Shown here piece by piece: positions 16,946 to 25,700 of a stretch of DNA of 64,000 nucleotides. Below the pieces are notes generated by a model. It made no database searches and was not told the origin of the DNA. It saw only the letters and a list, made by a program, of their open reading frames with translations. Source of the stretch: Anaerohalosphaeraceae bacterium (GTDB lineage: Bacteria > Planctomycetota > Phycisphaerae > Sedimentisphaerales > Anaerohalosphaeraceae); NCBI GenBank assembly GCA_035378985.1, contig DAOSUR010000001.1, positions 248,001 to 312,000 of the forward strand. Reading direction: 5' to 3'. The stretch's first letter is position 1, and each line of letters begins with the position of its first letter. Position numbers and translations under genes: made by a program.

Positions 16946-18817
16946 TCATTTAACGGCATACTCTTTTTCCGGGCACTTTGCTTCAATTGCCTCGAGAATC
17001 TGTTGAAGAGTTTGCCGGCTGTCGTCCGCCAAACAAAGAGATTTATCGGACAGTAATTGCCGACATAGCTGAGCCGCCCCCAACAGGTTTTTCCGTTCCA
17101 AATTGACCTGCACTTGTTTAAAACCTTCTCGGACCAAAATTTCAGACCTCCTCTGTCTGTATTTTTCCGCACACTGAGCAAAAATCTCTCCCTTTCTTTG
17201 ACGATACGTCTCGGCATGCTTTTCAAAAATGGAGATGATATAATTCCAGAATTGTTTTTTCCTTTCAAAATCATCCCCCTTTAAAAACGGATATAATTGC
17301 TCCGGGCGATATCGTTCAATCATTTCCTCCAAACACTGTGCTGTAATGCGATGGCGCTGTTCATAACGTGCGTTATTGCTTCTATCCATCCTTCGATAAA
17401 AATATCCGCAGCCCCCTGCAACCCTTCGGAAGCGAATCTGAGGTCCGCATCGGCACAAAAAATCAAAATCCTCCACATTATCCAGTTCCCGATACAATCC
17501 GGTTTTTTCGAACAGAGCCCGCCGCTTCAGCGAACCGGAATTCGGAATCGGTGAGTTGCCTCGGGCAAACAGAAGAGCCGGAAGAATCTCAGGATTTTCG
17601 ATAGAATCGTATTTCCATTCCACTCCCGTCGGCTTTTCGGTTTCATCCACCAACGTTAGTTTTTCCGGATAATAATAATCATAATCCGGATTCTGTATCA
17701 CAAATGTAATCATTCGTTCCAGATAATCCGGGGTGATAAAATCATCCGAATCAACCCCCAGTACAAATTGCCCACGTGCCTCCTGAATCGCCCGGTTGAT
17801 TGCCGAAGCAAAGTTTTTATGCGGCTGGGAGAAAAACCGGATTCTCCGATCTTGAAAAGACTGCACCACCGTCGCCGTATCATCCGTACTGCCGTCATCC
17901 ACAACCACCAGTTCAAAATCTCGATACGTTTGAGCCAGAACCGACTCAATCGCCTGCCGGATAAACGAGGCCGTATTATAGGCCGCCATACAAACACTCA
18001 CCATCAGCCGGACGGCAGGACCGGAAGCCGGCACCGCAACAGATGGACCGGCCGCAGAATCGGACTTCGATTCCGGCAGAAACGGCCTGCGAATGATTTG
18101 ATTCCGGTTTTTTGTGTACAATTCCCGAATGAATTGGTCTTCCTGATGTCGGGTCCCCGCGCTTCGCTCCAAACCGCCCGGATTGCGGTAATACAGCCCC
18201 AGCGGAACCCGATTGAGCAGAAACGAATGCGTCTGTGAAACCCGCAGGAAGAATTCCCAATCGCCGGAGACCTTAAAGGACGGGTCAAAATAACCGTATT
18301 CATCGTGGAGAGACCGTCGCCACATCGGCTGAGGCCCCATAAAATTGCCCTTCAGCAATGCTTCACGGGAAAACGGGGGATGCCAGTCCGCCAATTCGGA
18401 AGGCGTTTTGGTCTGCCAGGTCCGATGAGGCACATCCGTAATATAAAAATGAGAATAGACCGCCGCCTGGTCAGGATTTTTCTCGAGCAGGTCCGCCAAT
18501 ACTTCCAGCATCTCCGGGGCATGGCGGTCATCGGTATTCGCATTCGTCAAATACTTGCCGCAGGAAGCCCGGATGCCCCGGTTCCAGGCCGCATAAACCG
18601 TTTCCCGCTCCGAGGTTCGAAGATAAAGAATGGAACCTGAGCGTTTCTGGAACTCCTCCACAATCTCCCACTCATTCTCCGGCGAGCCGCTGTCCACCAC
18701 GACTATTTCCAGGAGCCCTTTTTGAAAAAGGGTCTGATTCGTCAGATCTTCCAGACACCCGCGAAGAAACGCTTCCGACTTGTATGCCGAAACAATCGCT
18801 GAAACCAGATAACTCAT
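16946..18817 (-). CDS. Tandem family-2 glycosyltransferase (two GT2 domains)
   Basis: The 623-residue protein has two GT-A domains in a row. The first (about 3-230) opens VSAIVSAYKSEAFLRGCLEDL and has a metal-site-like TNANTDDR; the second (about 268-500) opens MVSVCMAAYNTASFIRQAIESV and has GVDSDDF. The last 100 residues are a Lys/Arg/Glu-rich helical tail. The whole protein is a close relative of domains 8 and 9 of the 2,596-residue protein two genes upstream, which points to a duplication. It likely transfers sugars from nucleotide donors in the cytoplasm; donor and acceptor cannot be read. It is ATGA-coupled to the gene before it. Confidence 0.85.
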   Translation of the reverse strand: MSYLVSAIVSAYKSEAFLRGCLEDLTNQTLFQKGLLEIVVVDSGSPENEWEIVEEFQKRSGSILYLRTSERETVYAAWNRGIRASCGKYLTNANTDDRHAPEMLEVLADLLEKNPDQAAVYSHFYITDVPHRTWQTKTPSELADWHPPFSREALLKGNFMGPQPMWRRSLHDEYGYFDPSFKVSGDWEFFLRVSQTHSFLLNRVPLGLYYRNPGGLERSAGTRHQEDQFIRELYTKNRNQIIRRPFLPESKSDSAAGPSVAVPASGPAVRLMVSVCMAAYNTASFIRQAIESVLAQTYRDFELVVVDDGSTDDTATVVQSFQDRRIRFFSQPHKNFASAINRAIQEARGQFVLGVDSDDFITPDYLERMITFVIQNPDYDYYYPEKLTLVDETEKPTGVEWKYDSIENPEILPALLFARGNSPIPNSGSLKRRALFEKTGLYRELDNVEDFDFLCRCGPQIRFRRVAGGCGYFYRRMDRSNNARYEQRHRITAQCLEEMIERYRPEQLYPFLKGDDFERKKQFWNYIISIFEKHAETYRQRKGEIFAQCAEKYRQRRSEILVREGFKQVQVNLERKNLLGAAQLCRQLLSDKSLCLADDSRQTLQQILEAIEAKCPEKEYAVK

Positions 18818-19752
18818 CGGCCTGCTGATACCTCCAATTGATGAACATGGTTTATGCCGTTTTCAAACCGGTCAGAAAAAACGGCATCTGCCGTTGAAGG
18901 AACAACGGGTTCCAAAATTCGAACGGAACCGCAGATGATGCCGAAGATAAACTCACAATAAGCCAGGTTTCTCTGAACTACCTCCAAGGGAACTTTTTTT
19001 TGAGTCAGAATAATATGATAGCATTTCCAGGCATTGCCGAATACTCCGGCCAGATTCTGAAACGGATTATACCCCGTTTTTTCAGCACACAATTCCAAAA
19101 GCCGTTCATAAAAATAACGGCCCATCCGGTACCACAGTTTCATATCCCAATTCAGAGGATGTTTCTGGTGATAGGCAATCGGTTCCTGAAAACGAACCAG
19201 CGGCACCTGACTCAGAATACAGACGATCGGGAAATAATAATCCCACCAAGGCACTCCCAGACAGAAAACAGAAGGCGGAATCTGCTCCAGAAGGCGGCGA
19301 TGAAACAAAAAAGCATCCACACCTCCGAGAAACATATCTCCTTTCTCTTCATCCAAATTCTGCACGCCTATGCGATGGACACAGAGGACGGCCTTTCGGG
19401 TTACTTCCCTCAGAACCCTCCGATGTGCCGGTGTCATTTTCAAATGAATATCCGAATTAATCAGGCCGACAATCGATGCCCCCGTCTCCTTCAAAGCCGT
19501 CAGCAAATCATCAATATAAATCAGCGGTTTGCCGAAATGCTCCTTTCCGTTTCGCCGCGCAGGAACAAACCCTACCTGCGGAAACAGCGGACGCAGCAGC
19601 TCAATTTCTTCCGGATTATTCACACTCATCACCGAAAAGCCCGCCTTCAGCCAAGATTGAACCGCCCGCTGCTGAAGGTCCAGGTTCCGGGGCGATATGC
19701 TCGTTGCCAGAACCGCATCTGCATTCCGATTGGGAAAACCGCTCCTTGTCAT
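18814..19752 (-). CDS. Unrecognised protein of the glycosylation island (GT-A-like?)
   Basis: The 312-residue protein is not one I can name. Its N-terminal part (DAVLATSISPRNLDLQQRAV, then VGLINSDIHLKMT with an Asp-x-His, then FLGGVDAFLFHRRLL) follows the order seen in GT-A glycosyltransferases, where a DxD-like motif is followed by an acceptor segment. No signal peptide or membrane span is visible. I chose the ATG at 19752 because it overlaps the stop of the giant gene as ATGA. Tight coupling on both sides places it in the same pathway as its neighbours. Confidence 0.7.
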   Translation of the reverse strand: MTRSGFPNRNADAVLATSISPRNLDLQQRAVQSWLKAGFSVMSVNNPEEIELLRPLFPQVGFVPARRNGKEHFGKPLIYIDDLLTALKETGASIVGLINSDIHLKMTPAHRRVLREVTRKAVLCVHRIGVQNLDEEKGDMFLGGVDAFLFHRRLLEQIPPSVFCLGVPWWDYYFPIVCILSQVPLVRFQEPIAYHQKHPLNWDMKLWYRMGRYFYERLLELCAEKTGYNPFQNLAGVFGNAWKCYHIILTQKKVPLEVVQRNLAYCEFIFGIICGSVRILEPVVPSTADAVFSDRFENGINHVHQLEVSAGR

Positions 19753-22700
19753 TTCCAAGATTCAACCTCCGTTTTCGAACATCCTGCCGCACTTTCCTGC
19801 AGGGCCCCAACGGCTCCTGTGTCAACCAGCAGGGTCTGGCATCTTTGTTCCAGAGAAAGGGGAACCGGCTGGTCAGAACAGAGAGACCTGCAGATTCGTA
19901 TCTGCTCCATCGCCAGTTCCGCCGCCGACTGAACCAAAGGTGATAATCCGTTTTTCCTGTACTGTTCCGCCAGTGAAACAAAGACTCCGGCCGCCAGCGA
20001 GCGGAACAGATACTCCTTTTTCCAACCCTGATAAGATTCCCAATGGGCCTCCGGAAACAGCTGTTCCGGTGCAAAGGTATCCAGATACCTCCGAAGAACG
20101 GAAAAATGCGTCGCGGCTTTCTCCGGCGTAACGGTCTTGGACCAGGCATTTCCTCGGATTCGCCGCCCATAAAACGATTTGGGCCAATAGCGGAAAACCA
20201 ATCCCTGTTTCAGAAACCGTCGCCACATATCAAAATCCTCCGCCACCCAAAGCGACGGATCATACTCGCCGATTTGCTCAAATACTCTCCGGCGAATCAT
20301 CGTACGGAACGGAAGAAGCGGAAAACCGGCATGGAAGAACTCCCGAATCAGCTGATTCGAGTCGGAAAATTCCCGCTGCTGATGAACCCGAATCGTCCTG
20401 CCTTCTTCGTTGATCAGAATCGTCTTGCAGTAAATCAGGTCGGCCTCCGGATGCTCGTCAAAAGCGGCCAGCATCTGTCCCAAATGATCCGCCGACAAAT
20501 AATCATCCGCGTCCAGCATCACAAAATACTCTCCCTTTGACCGACGGATTCCCTCATTTCGAGCCGCCGAAGGCCCCCCTCGTTCCTGAACAAAATATCG
20601 AATTCGCTCGTCTTCATACCGCTTGACAACGGCTTCCGTATCATCTTCTGAGCCGTCATTAATGACCAGCAGTTCAAAATGCGGATAATTCTGAATCAAA
20701 ACACTCTCAATCGCCTCCCCGATAAATTCTCGGGCATTATGAGCCGGCAGAATCACCGACACAAGCGGATTGTCCTTTCGGATACAGCGCGGAATTGTGG
20801 AAATGTACGGATTGCCGTACCGCCTGCCGACCAGATACCGTTCATACAGGGAATGAATCGGCTTGCGATGCTCCGCGCTGTTCGGATTGTTGTAATAGAT
20901 TCCCAGAAATTCAGGCACTCTCTTGAACGGATAACGGGCGGCAATTCGAAGCCAGAAGTCCCAGTCGCCGGCGACCGTCAGCGACTCATCAAAATACCCC
21001 AGTTCCTCATGGAGCGACTTTCGCCACATCGGCTGTGACCCCACACAGCATCCAAACAGCAGCCGCTCATACGTATAATCCGGACGCGGAATCTTCTCCC
21101 CCCACTCCAGTGTAAACATTTCCTGGGGGATAGGGCTGATAATCTGATCCCCGTAAACAAGGCCGACCTCCGAATGAGCATCGAGCGTATCCGCCAAAAT
21201 CTCCAGGGCATCCGACCGATACCGGTCATCCGTATTGGCACTGGTCAGGTACCTGCCTGCCGCCAGCCGAACCGCCCGATTCCAGGCCGCATAAATTGTC
21301 TCCCGCTGCGGCGTACGCAGATAACGAATATTGGGATACTCCTCCTGATATTCCCGAACAATTTGTCCTTCATTCTGCTGAGACCCGCTGTCAATCACAA
21401 GAATTTCAAGCTGCCCTTTTTCATAAAGAGTCTGGCCGATTAAATTCTCCAGACATCCTGCTATATAGGCCTCCGAATTATAGGTTGAAACAATGGCACT
21501 GACACGAATCTCATTCGAGGAGACAACCTGAACAGTCTTCTTCGGCTTCACGCTCGGCAGCGTTTTTAGATAACGGCTGATTTCCAATTCCGAAATCGGC
21601 GGGGGAGCCGGACGCAGAGGGGGGCGCAGCTCCGGCGGCTGTTTTTCATATTCCTGCTGCTCGGCTTCTAAAATCGCTTCGGCTTCCCGATTGTATTGCT
21701 CAATAAAATCGGCGGTTTTCTGGCCGCTGTGATACCGAAATGCCCCCAGATAAGCCTCTGCGGTGAACAAATCAGCGTATCGGAAAAAACGCATCCACAG
21801 CTCAAGGTCACCGGCCAAATACGACTCCTTTTTCAGACAGGCGCCCGCCTTTTCCCACAAACTCCGACGCCAGAATGTCCCTTCCTGCTGAATGTATTTG
21901 TAGTCTTTCTGCAAATAGCGAGCGCGATTCCAAAGTTTCACATACGGATTTGCACAAAGGATTGTCCCGTCTTCCCGAAGGGTACATATCTTTGCCGTAA
22001 GCCAGGAAACATCCGGACGATTTTGGAAAATCGCTGCTGCCTTGAAAAAGGCATCGGGCAAAAATATGTCGTCGGAATTCAGCCACGCCAGAATTTCCCC
22101 GGTCGAACGCCGAAATCCCTCTTCAACCGCCGCATACTGACCTCCATCCGGCTTGCTCTGCCAGTATGTCAGATATTTCTCGTATTTCTTAATAATCTCC
22201 ACAGAGCCATCCGTACTGCCCCCATCCATAATGATGTATTCCAGATTCGGATAGCCCTGATTCAGGACCGACTGAATACACGCCTCCAAATACTTGGCCT
22301 GATTAAAGGACGGCGTCACCACCGTGATTTTCGGCCAAGTCGATTGAGGGGCAATCTCCGCCCGGCTTGATTTGGAACTCTGACCGGTTCCTCCCTGCGG
22401 TTTCGGCTTCGGCGCCTTCTGCCACAAAACCTGATAAGAAAACGGTCGACCGAATGACTCATAAGGAATATGGTTAGACGGCATCCACCATTTCTCATAA
22501 GCCGACTTGGACATTGTGTACAAATCGGGGTCGTTGATGAGCTCTTGAGGCACCACCCACCGATTGAGGGTTTTCTGCGTAAAGAAAAAGTTTTTAACCT
22601 GCCCGTGAACCCAAACCCCATTGGGCCTTATAATTGTGTCAACAAGATAAAAACTGTAACCGCCCGGTTTTAAGACTCGATTAATGTCGTCTCGTATATT

Positions 22701-25700
22701 CTGATGAATCTTCGGATTCTCCGGGACATGTTCCAGGGTTGAAATAGAAAAAACAAAATCGAAATAATTATCCGGCAATTCCGAATTGAAATTGCCCATA
22801 TAATCTCGTACTAATTTATAATGGCCCTTTGTATCCAGTTCCAATGGACCATGCCCATCTCCCTGCAGGGGATCGATATTCCAGCATTCGTAATCTCGAT
22901 AAAAATGCTCTAAGATTCTCGAATGTCCTCCGCCTACATCCAAAATTCTTGACCCCTTCGGAATATGACGCTTAAGAAATTCACAAACCAAAAGGTCCTG
23001 ATACCGCTTCAGATCCCAGTTATCCGGGTCCACCGGCCTGCCGAATAATTCCTGAGACGACTGCTGAAACAATTGAAAATGCCATTTTTTTGAATAGGTA
23101 AACTCATCCGCGTTGTCTATGATCGAAAACTCCATCGGATTGTTGAAAACAAGAGTTTTCTCCTTTCCCCGCTGCGACAAGGGCTTCCTATCCGAAACAG
23201 AATAAATCTCTACATTCTGAAAAGGAACAGCATCCTCAAAAAGTTTCCACTCCGGTCCACCGACTGATTTTTGGTAAGATGCTGAATCGGGAATGAAAAT
23301 CCGCGGTTTGTCGGCGGATGATTCCAGCGTTTTTTCGACGGCTTCCGATAAAACAAACGGCTGCAAATCCTGGACGCAGTAGGTCTTCTGCTGGCTGTAG
23401 CGGCAATTCCAGTTGCATCGATAGCAATCCAGCGGCAAGGCCGCCAATGTGGTTTTTGGGCTGTAGGGCATAAACCGTCCGAAATGCCCCCCGCCGATAA
23501 CTATCACATGCGGCACTCCCAGTGCTGCCGCAATATGAGCCAAACCGGTTTCCGCACCCACAGCCAGTCGAGCATATTTTATCAAAGCAGCACTCTGACG
23601 CAGGGTAAGCCCTCCGCATAGATTGAACGTCTGCACCCCGATTCGGTTCAGCGGATCCAGATTCCGCTGGTTCATCTCAGAATCGCTTTTGCTCCCCAAT
23701 GCAATCACCGTCATTCGACGGCTGAGGGCCGTCTTTTCCAGCGCCCTGCCATATTCGTCATAAAAACGAAGATGCACCCGAGCCCCGGCAAACAAAATCA
23801 CCGCCCGCTCCGGCGCCACGCTGTGTTCCTCATACCAGCGGCGGGCAAACGCTTCATCCTCCTTTGTCAGCCAAATCATCGGGGTTAAGGATTCTACCTC
23901 ACAGCCAAGCCCTTTGAGAAAATCCCGGTGCCGTTCCAGCTCCGGCTTCCAAGCACCCGGACTTGGAATCAACTGTGTGTACCAGCAGTCTGACTCGGCT
24001 TTTTGCTCCGGTGAAATATTGGTGCAGTCTCCTTCCATTCCAATCCGGACAGGAATTTTGGACAGATAAACCAATCCGTCCATTAAATACTGCCGGGAAT
24101 AGACCGAATGCAGCAGCCAATCCGCCCGCAGCTTCCAAATCTTAGGAGCCCATTTTTGAAGGAATTCCGACGGCTTGTATGTCTCTTCCGTTCTGAAGCG
24201 GAGAATCTCATCGACATACGGACAGGCCTCATAAAGCGGCGCCGTTGATTCCTGAATCAGCACGGTCAGCCGCGCCTTCGGAAACCGCCTGCGGATTACC
24301 GGCAGCATTGAGGCGGAAAGCACCGCGTCCCCAATGGCATCCGGACGCAGCCAGAGAATATGTTTCGGCTCCGGCAGCGGCTCAGCCGTCATCCGGGGCT
24401 TGGGCTGGGGCTCAAAGCGGGCGATGCAGAACCCAAACTTTTCTTTGGAAGCCGTCAGAATCTCGAACCGTTTGTCGTTCTGCATCTGCTGAAAACTGCG
24501 GTAATGCTTGACATGGTAGATATCATCCAGCGCAAGAATACAGGGGCCTTTGAGCCGCTCCAGAAGATATTGAAACTCAATCCAGCCCAGATGCCCCGCA
24601 CTGTCGAGGAGTACAAAATCCGGCCGGCCGTCGAAGGCCTCCAGGCACCGTCCCAGCAGGTCATCCGGTACGTCCGGAAAATCCGTCTCCTGATAATACC
24701 GTTCGGCCCGTACCGGCTCCGGATGGTCCACAAAAATCGATTCGCCGCCGGCTGTCTGGGAAACATAGGTCTGAATCTGGTCACGGGCAGGCAGCAGCCG
24801 TCGCGGAATCGACAGACCGCACAGCGGTTTGACCGGATAACCTCTGCTTTCCAGATAGGTCTTTGCCTGGGCATAGTAGTTCGGATTGACCTCTATCGTA
24901 AAAAAGGTTCCTTCGATGCCGCTGCGGCACATCGCCTCCGCCAGAATCGTGGTGGTTCCTCGGCCCAGATAGGTTCCGGTTTCGATAATCTTTCGCGGCC
25001 GCCGTTCCTGAAAAACCCGCGCAATGGCTTCTGCAAATGCTGAGCCGTTTTCCACCGCCATTCCGTTTTTGACATACTCCTCCGCCACCTTCAGCGAAGA
25101 ACTCTTTGCAGGAGTCAACTCGGCTTGACGGAGAAACTCTTCCGGAAGAATCCCCTTCAGAAAAACAGCCGTCCCGTTGTCCTGTTTGGTATTCAGCAGA
25201 AGTCTGAATTCCAAGAATTCCCGTACAAACCGCTTTGCTGCCTCCAGCAAATAAGAGAACTGCGGATGAATCAAGTCATCGAACACAATCACCCCGCGGT
25301 CCGCCAGCAGCTTTCTCGCGTCGAGCAGATCCTCCCATGCTCCCGCTTGTGAATGGTCGCCGTCCACGGTAATCAGGTCGAATCGTCGCCCTTCCTGAAT
25401 CAACTGTTTGAGAACCTGACGGCTGTCGCCCTGAATCAGATGAATCGCAGTTCGGAGGCCTGTTTTCAGCAGAAACGTCTGAAGTTGTTTCTGAGTATAT
25501 TCGCGGGTATTCGGCAGGCCCGAATAACACCCCGTCCACAAGTCCACACCCACCGCAAGGTCAAGTTCACTTTGTCCCAGCACCTGAACCATCGAAGCAC
25601 CGGTCCGCACCCCGATTTCCAAATAGGTCTTTGGTTTCAGCCGTGCCGCCGTATAAGCCAACGCAACGTGAAGGTTCCAAAACGGTTTTCCTTCAGAAAG

